Shown: piece after piece, positions 1 through 8,353 of the stretch
Layout of the letters: each line of letters starts with the position of its first letter
How positions within the stretch are numbered: the stretch's first letter is position 1
Source of the DNA: a virus
IMG/VR virus record: IMGVR_UViG_3300027759_000077
Span: 1-64,000 of that record
Reading direction: 5' to 3' (one strand)
DNA: 64,000 nt
Translations under genes and position numbers: made by a program
The notes under the pieces: generated by a model
Databases searched by the model: none
The model's input: the letters and a program-made list of their open reading frames with translations, nothing else
What the model was told of the DNA's origin: nothing

Positions 1-48
1 CATTTCTTCACGCTCTTCGTCGCTTAGTCCTTCACCTTCAAGAGTCAT
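1..48 (-). CDS. Partial gene, N-terminus only, unknown function
   Basis: An ATG at 46-48 (minus strand) follows a strong AGGAGG ribosome-binding site with 6-nt spacing. It opens a frame beginning MTLEGEGLSDEEREEM that runs off the left edge of the window. The start lies inside the last codons of the RuvC-like gene, so the two overlap by 11 nt and are probably translationally coupled. Only 16 codons are visible, acidic and helix-prone, and no family can be assigned. By position it is the next gene of the replication operon. Confidence 0.6.
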   Translation of the reverse strand, partial: MTLEGEGLSDEEREEM

Positions 49-571
49 GTAAACCTCCTGTTTTAAAAAGATGCTTTTCACGTCTGGCATACTCAGCAAT
101 ACAAATCGCTTCTGCAACTCCATCGTGGGGTTTACCACCCCTTCTGATGTGAATGAAGTCTTCCGACCTATCAAGTAGAGATAAAGCAAAATCAATAGAC
201 TTTGACTTATCAGAAGATGTGTAACCAAATAAAATCTTTTTCCAAACCTGAGGTGTAACCTCTACCGTTGGAATCTCTAAACTGATTAATACACCGAGCA
301 AGCTACCAAAGTTTTTACCGAAAGTGAAAGTAGACACTACACCTTGACGAGGCATGGAATGTACTTTTTCTATAACACATTCAATCGTAGTATCTTCTTC
401 TTCGTTTTTAAAAAACTTAAGCATGCAACTAAAGGCATGTATATATAAAGAACTTTTACCGGAGGTCTTTAAAATAGGAAGAGGGGCCGCTTCATAAACA
501 TCACCCGCAGGATCAGTTAGTGCGTACCCCCCTTTAAGCCCCGGATCAATCCCTAAGTATAGCCTTCGCAT
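38..571 (-). CDS. RuvC-like Holliday junction resolvase
   Basis: A 177-aa protein with the RNase H-like fold signature of RuvC-type crossover junction endonucleases. The N-terminal strand reads GIDPGL with catalytic Asp9. A Glu follows in VIEKVH (about residue 68), and a C-terminal HDGVAEA motif (about residues 149-155) supplies the remaining acidic metal ligands. The length is close to bacterial RuvC (about 170 aa). Such enzymes cut four-way junctions and branched DNA during phage recombination and before packaging; the activity is inferred from the family. It is the last complete gene of the minus-strand replication operon, 6 nt after the upstream 95-aa gene. The ribosome-binding site (GGGTAAG) is weak, suggesting coupling. 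Confidence 0.8.
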   Translation of the reverse strand: MRRLYLGIDPGLKGGYALTDPAGDVYEAAPLPILKTSGKSSLYIHAFSCMLKFFKNEEEDTTIECVIEKVHSMPRQGVVSTFTFGKNFGSLLGVLISLEIPTVEVTPQVWKKILFGYTSSDKSKSIDFALSLLDRSEDFIHIRRGGKPHDGVAEAICIAEYARREKHLFKTGGLHDS

Positions 572-577
572 TAAAAC

Positions 578-865
578 TTACCCGTTTCGAAGAGCCATTT
601 GACTGGCAAGTAAGTTCTCAAGATGCTTAACGTTAGCCCTAAGAGCCTTCAACAACTGTTCGGTATTGAGCGACTTTGAATCCTTAACCAAACTAGGAGC
701 TTGGAAACTAAGACCACCACCATCGGGAAATGAAAGGTATGCACTAAACTGGAAGATTGCATCACCTAAAGATTCCTGTGTGATAACAGGAACTAAAGCT
801 GTGCTCTTAGTGCTAACAGCAGAAAGCTTCTTGGTCAAAACCTTCTTAGACAAACTCTTTTTCAT
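578..865 (-). CDS. Hypothetical 95-aa protein
   Basis: Not recognised. The N-terminus is strongly basic (KKSLSKKVLTKK), the middle is hydrophobic to neutral, and the last 30 residues form a probable amphipathic helix (LLKALRANVKHLENLLAS). The start ATG overlaps the stop of a putative 26-aa membrane peptide as TAATG, with GGAG/AGG ribosome-binding sequences just upstream. It sits between dUTPase and the RuvC-like resolvase, so a role in DNA metabolism is possible but unsupported by any motif. A plus-strand frame at 666-872 is an antisense shadow. Confidence 0.6.
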   Translation of the reverse strand: MKKSLSKKVLTKKLSAVSTKSTALVPVITQESLGDAIFQFSAYLSFPDGGGLSFQAPSLVKDSKSLNTEQLLKALRANVKHLENLLASQMALRNG

Positions 866-945
866 TACCTAAACTCCATGAGTAAAAAGATGCCCATTAA
901 AATAACAAGCATCAGACTGAACAAACCAAACTTACTGCGGCGCAT
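865..945 (-). CDS. Putative 26-aa single-span membrane peptide
   Basis: A very short frame starting in the last codons of the dUTPase gene (out of frame with it) and ending in a TAATG overlap with the next gene. The peptide starts MRRSKFGLFSLML and continues as an uninterrupted hydrophobic stretch of about 17 residues before a short EFR tail. This gives a basic N-terminus plus one membrane span. The tight coupling on both sides is the only support for expression. It fills the gap between two operon genes that otherwise would not abut. It could equally be a translational-coupling spacer with no functional product. Confidence 0.4.
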   Translation of the reverse strand: MRRSKFGLFSLMLVILMGIFLLMEFR

Positions 946-1516
946 TAGTAGACCCAAACCCATCAGTGTTACGGGAACCTTCCATAGAAGGCGCTGTATC
1001 AACTGACTCAATAAAAGAAAAGGTCCCACTAGGCAGGATTAATAACTGAGCAATCCTGTCACCAGCTTTGTAATTAAATTCTTCTTTTTGATTCAAGTTA
1101 GAAAGAATAACAATTATCTCTCCACGATAATCAGTGTCGATAATCCCACCCGAAGTAATAATCCCCAAAGACGCTAATGATGACCTATCCTTAATTACAC
1201 CAAAAAGTCCTTGAGGAAATTCAAACCCAATGCCAGTAGAAACCTTGACTCCAAACTGACCAGGCAACAATTGCCCATCTGTCAAGGCAGACAAATCAAA
1301 CCCAGCATCGGAAGCATATGTTTTGAAAGGGCCTTTAGCGGCGGCATTAAACTTTCTATATCTTAATGGAGGTGGGCCTTGGTTCTGTCCCCCCATCATG
1401 TTGGGGTTCATGCCTTGTTGACCACCCATCATGTTCGGGTTCATTCCCTGACCACCCATCATATTGGGATTCATCCCACTATTCATACCGCCCATTCCGT
1501 TACCAAACATGCTCAT
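932..1516 (-). CDS. dut: dUTP diphosphatase with Met/Gly-rich N-terminal repeats
   Basis: A 194-aa trimeric-type dUTPase, which hydrolyses dUTP to dUMP and diphosphate. This keeps uracil out of phage DNA and feeds dTMP synthesis. All five family motifs are visible: AGFDLSA, KDRSSLA, IDTDYRGE, DRIAQL and the C-terminal TDGFGSTN that closes the active site. The core (about residues 50-194) has normal length. Ahead of it lie about 49 residues of Met/Gly/Asn repeats built on MNPNMMGGQ (three near copies plus a degenerate start), which is not part of the enzyme fold. The start at 1516 is supported by AGAGGA 6-7 nt upstream. It lies 2 nt after the ribonucleotide reductase gene, so the two nucleotide-metabolism genes are co-transcribed. 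Confidence 0.92.
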   Translation of the reverse strand: MSMFGNGMGGMNSGMNPNMMGGQGMNPNMMGGQQGMNPNMMGGQNQGPPPLRYRKFNAAAKGPFKTYASDAGFDLSALTDGQLLPGQFGVKVSTGIGFEFPQGLFGVIKDRSSLASLGIITSGGIIDTDYRGEIIVILSNLNQKEEFNYKAGDRIAQLLILPSGTFSFIESVDTAPSMEGSRNTDGFGSTNAPQ

Positions 1517-1518
1517 AT

Positions 1519-3477
1519 TTAATCCTCTTTAGTTAAACCAACAAGTTCACACGCAACACCATCACACCCAACATCATTCATGTCGTGGGACTTTTGTTCG
1601 GGCCACTTAATAACCTTAAGTACCGATACCCTTTTCTTATACTCTTCCATGGTAATGCTTTCGTAAGGCATCTGGGGGTAAGCTCCTTCTGGTGTAGCAG
1701 GAAGAAAACTTACAGCTTTTAATTTGTATTGGTATTCTTTTAACAGGGCTGGTATTTTATGCCCCTCGGATTCGGGGTCAAATGTTATGGTTACAGATAC
1801 AGAGTTATCGGCCCAATGTTCTTGAAGAAAAGCAGCAACATGCATTTGCTCTTCAATCGAAACTTGGTCTACAGTCCTAACCTTATCGTCCCCTAACACA
1901 GGAAACTCTACAACCATTGTGTGTTCGTCAGACTTGTAGCCTACAAGCATCGGCTCGACAGGATAACCAGCATCCCTAATCGCTTGAAGGTCTGGATGGG
2001 AAGAAGAATATCTAACCCTTCTAATGTAACAGTTCCTAATTGGGTAATGACAACCAGGAGTACAGCCTGCAAGAAGAGACACAGTACCCGAAGGCTTAAT
2101 AGATGTTTTGCGGATAGACTCACGCACACCCAACCATTCACTATAGATGCGGTCATACTTGCAGATAGTATCGTACCCAACGTTTAACCAAGTCTTTAGT
2201 GTGTCTTCGCCTTGTGCAGAAATAAACTGAGCTACACCAGAAAGACTAGCGCCGATTCTTCGGTTACGAAGTTGAACAGCATTTGTCTCTGGCCAATGAG
2301 TCGGAAGCAGGGTTACAGCTTTGCTGTACAAGAAAGCATATTTCAAAGTTTTGTTAAAGTCTTCGAGGCTATCGTGATGGGGTAGGTAGGTTTCGTTTAG
2401 GTTACAGCATTCGTATGGTTCTAAGATTTGTTCCACACAGGGGTTTGATCCCTTTGCCCTGTAATCTTTGTTATCTGGTTCTCGACCCATGCGACCAAAA
2501 GCTCTTGCGTTATCAAGCCAGAAATATCCAGGCTCTCCGTTCATCCTAGTACGCTGCGATACTTTTTCGTAATCGGTTCGAGGAGATGCGTAGACAGAGT
2601 TGTTACTAGTCCACCCGTAAGAACTACGCTCGGGGTTTTTTTCGTAATTTTTCAGATCAAGGTATTCTTCATCATCGGGATTACCAAAACTAATCTCAGC
2701 AGTGCGTCGTACATTACCAGCGACAACACACTTGCCAATAAGATTCATTATGTCAACAATGTTGCGAACCGTTATAGGCTTATTAGCACTGTTAGTAATC
2801 AACAGTTCAATAGACGTGTGTAATTCAATAAGCGGTAGAGGGCCTTCCGCTACACCACCGAATCCACGGATAGGAGTCCCACGTGGTCTAATTAAGGTGT
2901 AATCAAAAACAGGCTTGGGTTGATAACCAAATCCCCAAAGAAGTAACTTACCAACAGAATCAACCCAGCCTTCTCTTGAATCATCTACAACCCTTGCCTC
3001 AGAAGAAGACAAAGGATTCCAATTGATTTTGCCAGTGCCGTCAGTATCAAAACCACAGCCAACACCTAGCATACTAACGTCCATCAAGAAACGGAACGGC
3101 TTGTCTTTGTCCTGCAAAATGTTAGCTGTAGAAACAAAGGCACAATTCATGAGTGGCATAGAGCCCACTTTGTCAACTACCGAAGTGCCATGAATCCAAA
3201 GACCTCTCCCCGGAGGTGTGAATTTAAAAGTGAATATGCGTCGAGCCATCTCCTCCGCTTCAGAGCGGGCTAGCTGCATATCGAAAGGGAGGTTGTAATA
3301 TTTACAGTGATTTTGAAGGATCTCAAAAGTGCCATTTACACACCGAGCAACCGTATCTGACCATGACTCTTCATCACGGCGGTAAGTACGACGATAGACA
3401 AGCTCTCCAAGAGAGTTTGGCCCAGATTTGAAGCCGAAATTGGGAGAGCCAAGTATTTTATCTGCCGTTATAAACAT
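1519..3477 (-). CDS. nrdJ: Adenosylcobalamin-dependent (class II) ribonucleotide reductase
   Basis: A 652-aa class II reductase resembling the monomeric ribonucleoside-triphosphate reductase of lactobacilli. It reduces ribonucleotides to deoxyribonucleotides using a B12-derived radical. A Cys in LMNCAF (about residue 108) and the NPCVEQ...ECCNLNE block (about 346-360, holding the thiyl-radical Cys and partner Cys) are present. The C-terminal CDGVAC pair (about 643-648) is the shuttle for re-reduction. The start at 3477 is preferred over an in-frame ATG 57 nt upstream: it has an AGGAAGGA ribosome-binding site 6 nt away, and the upstream ATG lies within the promoter. A promoter-like TTGACT/TATTAT pair inside a 13-bp inverted repeat precedes it. 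Confidence 0.9.
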   Translation of the reverse strand: MFITADKILGSPNFGFKSGPNSLGELVYRRTYRRDEESWSDTVARCVNGTFEILQNHCKYYNLPFDMQLARSEAEEMARRIFTFKFTPPGRGLWIHGTSVVDKVGSMPLMNCAFVSTANILQDKDKPFRFLMDVSMLGVGCGFDTDGTGKINWNPLSSSEARVVDDSREGWVDSVGKLLLWGFGYQPKPVFDYTLIRPRGTPIRGFGGVAEGPLPLIELHTSIELLITNSANKPITVRNIVDIMNLIGKCVVAGNVRRTAEISFGNPDDEEYLDLKNYEKNPERSSYGWTSNNSVYASPRTDYEKVSQRTRMNGEPGYFWLDNARAFGRMGREPDNKDYRAKGSNPCVEQILEPYECCNLNETYLPHHDSLEDFNKTLKYAFLYSKAVTLLPTHWPETNAVQLRNRRIGASLSGVAQFISAQGEDTLKTWLNVGYDTICKYDRIYSEWLGVRESIRKTSIKPSGTVSLLAGCTPGCHYPIRNCYIRRVRYSSSHPDLQAIRDAGYPVEPMLVGYKSDEHTMVVEFPVLGDDKVRTVDQVSIEEQMHVAAFLQEHWADNSVSVTITFDPESEGHKIPALLKEYQYKLKAVSFLPATPEGAYPQMPYESITMEEYKKRVSVLKVIKWPEQKSHDMNDVGCDGVACELVGLTKED

Positions 3478-3498
3478 GAGTTTCCTTCCTCTATTTAT

Positions 3499-3546
3499 AT
3501 AATAGTAGGAATAGGTGTGAATAGTCAAGTACAATTCCTACTATTA
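3499..3546 (-). promoter_or_regulatory. Promoter within a perfect 13-bp inverted repeat upstream of nrdJ
   Basis: On the minus strand a -35-like TTGACT (3528-3523) and a -10-like TATTAT (3504-3499) are separated by 18 nt. Perfect 13-bp arms, TAATAGTAGGAAT (3500-3512) and its complement (3534-3546), flank the -35 element and overlap the -10, as expected for an operator. The site sits between the stop of the DNA polymerase gene and the nrdJ start. It could drive nrdJ-dut separately from the upstream replication genes. The AGTAGGAAT core recurs near 10378 and 12215. Confidence 0.5.
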
Positions 3547-5718
3547 TTTTTCCCAGAAATCACAGAGTGCAATTGAGCAATCAACGGGTAGCCTTTTGTC
3601 CATAGCTGCAAACATTTCATCTTCCATAATCTTCTTTGCAGCCATAGCCTCTTCATTGGAAGAGACTTCAATAACCATTTCATCGTGGACAAAAGCGACG
3701 ACGACAAACTTTTCACGAACCAATCGCCACAGAGCCCGCTTAGCTCCATCCGCAGCCAAACTTTGAAAGGGGGTATTGCGAGCCTGTGTGTAGGTGCAAG
3801 ATCCTCGTACTCTACCTGTCATGGTGATAGCAGTTGTTGCGAATACTTCGTAATGAAAATCGTAACTACCAGATTGAAGACGGCAGTTCTCAAGCAGCTT
3901 AGAGTAGTCTTTAAACGAAAGGCGAAGTAAGTCTTGCATCACCAACCAAGAAGTGTCCCAAATCTTATCGGAGTATTTGTAACCTACCTTACTAGATAGC
4001 TTAACCGTGTTGGAAAGAATGACCGCAGCCGATGATGTAACAGAAGATATCTGTTTGAGTGGGCCTTCAACAACTTCCACGGGAACACCAAGGTTGTGCG
4101 CTAGATCAACTAACACAGAGTCGGATAAGTATTTACCGATCTCAGGGTAAATAGAATAAATCAACTTCCGTCTAAACGCAGAGGCTTGGTCAATAGACAT
4201 TGAAACGTTGTAGGTTGCCTCTGCATATTCAGCTAAAGACTTAGAACCAAGACCTCCGGGGATACCAAAGTTGAGTGCCTTTGCTGATTGCCTAGAAGCT
4301 TTAAAGGTTTCTGGATCAGTTTCTTTAAGAGCCTTAAAGTCCTCAACACTTTGGCCTCGGATCATAGCAGCGGTATAAACGTGCGGGTCAATCCCTTGTC
4401 GAATAGTGTCCGCTAATACAGACGAGCCAAATCGTTCTTCGCAAATTGCAGCCAAGGTTCTTAGCTCAATGAAAGCGTAGTCGATGACGGCAAACTTTTT
4501 GCCTTGCCGTGGAATGAACAAAGACCTAAACCTTTTGTCCCCAGGCATTTGTTGTATGTTTGGTTTTGAAGATGAGGTTCTTCCTGTACGCATTAACACT
4601 TGATAAGACGGATGGATGCGTGGCAAAAGAGAATCTTCGAATATCTTAAAGAAGCTCAGGAGTTTACTTACTGTTGTTAGGTTTAAATACTTATCGATCA
4701 AAGGATCCAAGTGTCTAAGAGTTTCCCATGCGGACAAAGAGACAGATACAAGATCAGCAGTCTTGCCACCAGATAAAGGAATCGGAACAGCATGTTTTAA
4801 GCATATGTTTTTAAACTCTTGCCTTAAATATTTTGTGCTGATAGATGGAAGCTGGGACTTAAGGGAAAACTTATACTCTATAGGCCCTTTGGTTTTGTAT
4901 TTTTGAAACAGGTTTGGGTGTGAATTTTCAAGGAACTTAATGTCCTCTACGATAGAAGATCGTATGAAAGCCTCAAGCTCTTTAACTTTTAAGGCATCAA
5001 ACCCAATTCCATTACGAGTTAATTTCAGCAAGGCAACAGAAGCTTTGACTTGTAAGTGATGCGTTAGCGGTCCGTACTCTTTGATCTTTGCTTCATCAAT
5101 ACCGAAAGACCTAGAAAGCTCTTCTGCTTTTGCGTACAAGATTTTGTAAAGTCTTTGGGTAGCATTAGGATCACCGGCAGCGTATTCAAAGAAACCTTGG
5201 TCAGCAGTAGCCCAATCTGAAACAAGCAATAGTTCCCCAAACCTAAGTCTGTAAGGAGACTCTTTGTCTACGGCAAAAGGAAGCAGCAGTTCTTTAGCAT
5301 ACGCTGTGCAAAGTTTTCCTAGGTTTTGTGGGAATAGTAAGCCATCGGAAGATCCAGCCCGTGTTTCTCCAAGGCCCTGCGCTAGGCGAATAAGCATGTC
5401 CAAGTACATGGTGTCATGTAGGCGGTTAGATTCAACAAGGTTCCAAACCCTGTGGCTATGCTCTTCTAAAACCCAGAAATCAAACGAGGCATTGTGACAG
5501 ACGAAAGTGTGAGCCGTATGCGCCGCAAAGAAAGAGTCAACTTGTTCTGGTTTTATTATTATGGTGGTTTCACCATCCGAAATAGAAGCTAGTACCATAC
5601 GGGGGCTTTTTGCTTTGCTCTCAATCAAAACGGTTTCTGTATCAAGACCCAGTATCTTCTCTTCAAATATTTTACCGTTCCATCCCATGGTGTAACTTAT
5701 TGGAAACAAACTAGTCAT
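3544..5718 (-). CDS. Family A DNA polymerase with 3'-5' proofreading domain
   Basis: A 724-aa Pol I-like replicative polymerase. The N-terminal DEDDy exonuclease has GLDTET (D26, E28), a CHNASFDFW block (about residues 85-93) and YAAGDPNA (about 177-184). The polymerase domain has motif A as DYAFIELR (about 413), with the catalytic Asp and the conserved Glu kept. The O-helix motif B is RQSAKALNFGIPGG (about 475-488), with Phe at the position equivalent to E. coli F762 but Gly instead of Tyr at the Y766 position. Motif C is VHDEMVIE (about 676). No 5'-3' exonuclease domain is present. The gene starts 8 nt inside the end of the primase-helicase gene. It should copy the phage genome together with that protein. 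Confidence 0.92.
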   Translation of the reverse strand: MTSLFPISYTMGWNGKIFEEKILGLDTETVLIESKAKSPRMVLASISDGETTIIIKPEQVDSFFAAHTAHTFVCHNASFDFWVLEEHSHRVWNLVESNRLHDTMYLDMLIRLAQGLGETRAGSSDGLLFPQNLGKLCTAYAKELLLPFAVDKESPYRLRFGELLLVSDWATADQGFFEYAAGDPNATQRLYKILYAKAEELSRSFGIDEAKIKEYGPLTHHLQVKASVALLKLTRNGIGFDALKVKELEAFIRSSIVEDIKFLENSHPNLFQKYKTKGPIEYKFSLKSQLPSISTKYLRQEFKNICLKHAVPIPLSGGKTADLVSVSLSAWETLRHLDPLIDKYLNLTTVSKLLSFFKIFEDSLLPRIHPSYQVLMRTGRTSSSKPNIQQMPGDKRFRSLFIPRQGKKFAVIDYAFIELRTLAAICEERFGSSVLADTIRQGIDPHVYTAAMIRGQSVEDFKALKETDPETFKASRQSAKALNFGIPGGLGSKSLAEYAEATYNVSMSIDQASAFRRKLIYSIYPEIGKYLSDSVLVDLAHNLGVPVEVVEGPLKQISSVTSSAAVILSNTVKLSSKVGYKYSDKIWDTSWLVMQDLLRLSFKDYSKLLENCRLQSGSYDFHYEVFATTAITMTGRVRGSCTYTQARNTPFQSLAADGAKRALWRLVREKFVVVAFVHDEMVIEVSSNEEAMAAKKIMEDEMFAAMDKRLPVDCSIALCDFWEK

Positions 5719-8278
5719 GTAAAACCCCCTGTATTAAGAAACATAAGAATGGTTTTTGTCCTGTGCTTGGCATCTTTTCGATTACACCAAATCCACGATC
5801 CGCTGCTTTTTTACAGAGGTTTTCAGCGTCTTCTTTTCCTTTACAGCCAAACAATCGTTTTCTGTAAATGTCTCGAAGAGTAATTGTACCGTTGCAGTTT
5901 TCTAAGACGTGCTTTACAAAGCTTTCAACCCTGCGGTCATCTGGTGTGTGGGTCATTGCCTTAAGCACACGCTGATAATGCGACCTAAAATAATCCAAAA
6001 CTTTGATAGCCGACATTAAAGCGGAAGCTGTAATGGGAGTATCAATAGAACTCTCGGACTCAGGGATAGATGCATTAACAATCATGTGAAGACTTAACGC
6101 TATGCGAGCAAGAATAGCCCTGTGCTTTCCATAAGAACTTAAAAGGACTTGAGGAAAAGTAGGAGTACGCATCAGCAGCGTGTCTTGTAATAACCATTCA
6201 TTCCAAAGCACTATCGCTTCGGGGGATAAAGGAAGAAGGTGGGGCTTGAAAAGTTGGTTAACTCCATCACCATCCTCAGGGTCATCACAAGAAGGAAGCA
6301 AAGCCAACAGTCTTCGAACTACGGTTTCCCACGCAATCTCTAAACCAGCGTCGGGCTCAAATGAAGAAGGTTCAAATCCAATGGTGGTGTTAGGGTAGCT
6401 GAATAAAAGTCGAGCAAAAAAGCCATCGTCTTTACCCGAACTGTCGCTCTGAAGCTCCGGTAAGATGTCAGGTTGAATTCCACCAAGAACTGTTAACGCA
6501 GGGCCAGAAACAATGATGGTTTCATCTTCGGTTTTTCTGTCTACCTTAATGTCCTCGTTTGACCAGCAGCTTAAGAAAAACTCTCTATCTGCGCCCTTGC
6601 CTCCACGGTAAGCGTTTAGGGATTTGATCCAAGATATTATCTCGTCTCGGTAATAAAGAAGGGAAGGATCGTGACGTATGTTTTCAGCATTGTCGTTGAG
6701 TCGTTTAGCAACCGTCTCGACAGTGATGTCACTCACCCAATAGTGTTGAATCTTTCTAGGACGCTCAGGAGGGTCAGGAACTTCAGCGTTTGCACGTCGG
6801 GCTATTCTAGAGTCTTCTCGCCAAGCAACTATATCTTGCCGGTACTGGGACTTTTCTCTTTCGTATCGTTGAGCATCTTTCTTTTGAAGTTTCTTAAGCG
6901 GAGCAAGAATACGTTTGCAAGCGGGGGATTTTCCAGATGATGGAGGGGCAACAATACACAGGAACTCATTAGAAAGTTCAGACCAATAGTTATCTAATGC
7001 TACTCCACGGGTTGTTCCTAAACACCTAGCCGTTACAGCTAAGACAGCAACAGACATAAAGTCCTCAGGGCATTGGAGAGATTGACTATGCTGGTGAATA
7101 AATTCTCGAATAGACGGTGGGAACACCTCGACTGGAAATTCTTGAGGCTCCCCCGGAGTAAAAAAATTGACACGCTCTTTCTCTTTATCGTGGAAGGAAC
7201 GGATTTTATTAAGCGCATCAATACCCCATGTTTGAGTAGGAACTAAACCTAGTGTTAATGCATCATCAATACCTTTAGCTTTTGAATTGGTGATGTCCCA
7301 AGATTCAAACCCAAGGTCGTAACCTTTTGCAACTAAGTCTTCGGCGAAAAGTCTAAGGAGTCTAGCAACACCGCCCATAGTTATGACATCGGGATAATCA
7401 AAGGACAGTAAAACCCTACGTGGCGATAAAGCTTGAATGATTGGCAAGCTGCTTGGCCAAGCGTTTACACCGGGGATAGAAATGGTGTATGTTCCACTAA
7501 GCTTATAAGCGATGTCCGATTTTATTTCACCTTCGGTAATTCGTATCGTGTTTAAATCATCAAGCCGGTTAAGGGGGCAATGCACAGGGGTTCCAGCACT
7601 TGGTCCTTTAGTAGTAGACCAAATGATGTATTTAGGACTGTAAGACCTACGTGTTTTTAAACTGATTATCTTGTTGTTCAAACCTCGTATTGGTAAGACC
7701 ATACCTTTAGGGTCGATTGCAAATACAAATTTTCCAGCATGAGTTGGACTAGGTTTAAAACCAGGGATAGAAACGAGCTTGTCACCGTAAATGTTTTGTA
7801 AGCTTTTGAGTAGGTTGTCTTGGTCAAAGTTAGTAAGAAGGGATCTGTAACCTAACTCCATTGCGAAAGATTGACCCATACCCCTAAGTTCTAACTCGGC
7901 AATGTGAGATGAATGCAAACCTAAAAAGGTAAGGACGTGTGTATATACATCGTGGAGAAGATCAACATCTCGATTCTCAGAAGAAGAAACCTTTTCAAAA
8001 ATTAAAGAGCTAGCTGGGTCTTCGCCTGTAGGACAAAAGAGATCAGCGTAAGTTAAACCTATGGATGCCAAGACATCTTCCGTGCTGCAACCGGTTCGGC
8101 AATGTACTATTAATTTGCCAGCATCACCGATGCTAAGTCTAAGAGAAGGGTTTCGATCACTACCTTTACTACTGTGCGAAAGGCAAGGGCAAGGGACTAC
8201 CCAGCCATCAGACTCAGATTTAAGAGGCCCGAAACGGGCAAGAACTTGGAGAATGTAATCTGGAATATCTGTTGCCAT
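5711..8278 (-). CDS. DUF3854/DUF3987-type primase-helicase fusion
   Basis: An 855-aa multidomain replication protein. Residues about 28-65 form a zinc-binding module (PCPCLSH ... VHCRTGC), as in CHC2/DnaG primases and DUF3854 proteins. Residues about 240-330 look like a TOPRIM-type region (ITEGEIKSD; LLSFDYPD). The C-terminal half is DUF3987-like, with a P-loop APPSSGKS (about 443-450), a charged helical insert, and a DGFFARLLFSYP segment typical of that ATPase family. Such fusions are found in phages and plasmids beside family A polymerases and are inferred to prime and unwind DNA. Start: ATG at 8276-8278 after a short hairpin-containing gap. Helicase polarity and primase activity cannot be judged here. 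Confidence 0.8.
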   Translation of the reverse strand: MATDIPDYILQVLARFGPLKSESDGWVVPCPCLSHSSKGSDRNPSLRLSIGDAGKLIVHCRTGCSTEDVLASIGLTYADLFCPTGEDPASSLIFEKVSSSENRDVDLLHDVYTHVLTFLGLHSSHIAELELRGMGQSFAMELGYRSLLTNFDQDNLLKSLQNIYGDKLVSIPGFKPSPTHAGKFVFAIDPKGMVLPIRGLNNKIISLKTRRSYSPKYIIWSTTKGPSAGTPVHCPLNRLDDLNTIRITEGEIKSDIAYKLSGTYTISIPGVNAWPSSLPIIQALSPRRVLLSFDYPDVITMGGVARLLRLFAEDLVAKGYDLGFESWDITNSKAKGIDDALTLGLVPTQTWGIDALNKIRSFHDKEKERVNFFTPGEPQEFPVEVFPPSIREFIHQHSQSLQCPEDFMSVAVLAVTARCLGTTRGVALDNYWSELSNEFLCIVAPPSSGKSPACKRILAPLKKLQKKDAQRYEREKSQYRQDIVAWREDSRIARRANAEVPDPPERPRKIQHYWVSDITVETVAKRLNDNAENIRHDPSLLYYRDEIISWIKSLNAYRGGKGADREFFLSCWSNEDIKVDRKTEDETIIVSGPALTVLGGIQPDILPELQSDSSGKDDGFFARLLFSYPNTTIGFEPSSFEPDAGLEIAWETVVRRLLALLPSCDDPEDGDGVNQLFKPHLLPLSPEAIVLWNEWLLQDTLLMRTPTFPQVLLSSYGKHRAILARIALSLHMIVNASIPESESSIDTPITASALMSAIKVLDYFRSHYQRVLKAMTHTPDDRRVESFVKHVLENCNGTITLRDIYRKRLFGCKGKEDAENLCKKAADRGFGVIEKMPSTGQKPFLCFLIQGVLHD

Positions 8279-8310
8279 TTAGTCATCCTTGAGCGAGTGG
8301 TAATAAATAA

Positions 8311-8339
8311 GTACCCAGAGAAACAAGTCCTCTGGGTAC
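8311..8339. terminator. Perfect 10-bp stem-loop between replication genes
   Basis: GTACCCAGAG (8311-8320) pairs exactly with CTCTGGGTAC (8330-8339) around a 9-nt loop. On the transcribed minus strand it is followed only by TTATTTATTACC, so it is a weak terminator, attenuator or mRNA-stability element. A stem with the same CCCAGAG core stands downstream of the capsid gene (61804-61828). Confidence 0.45.
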
Positions 8340-8353
8340 ATTACGGGCTTAAC

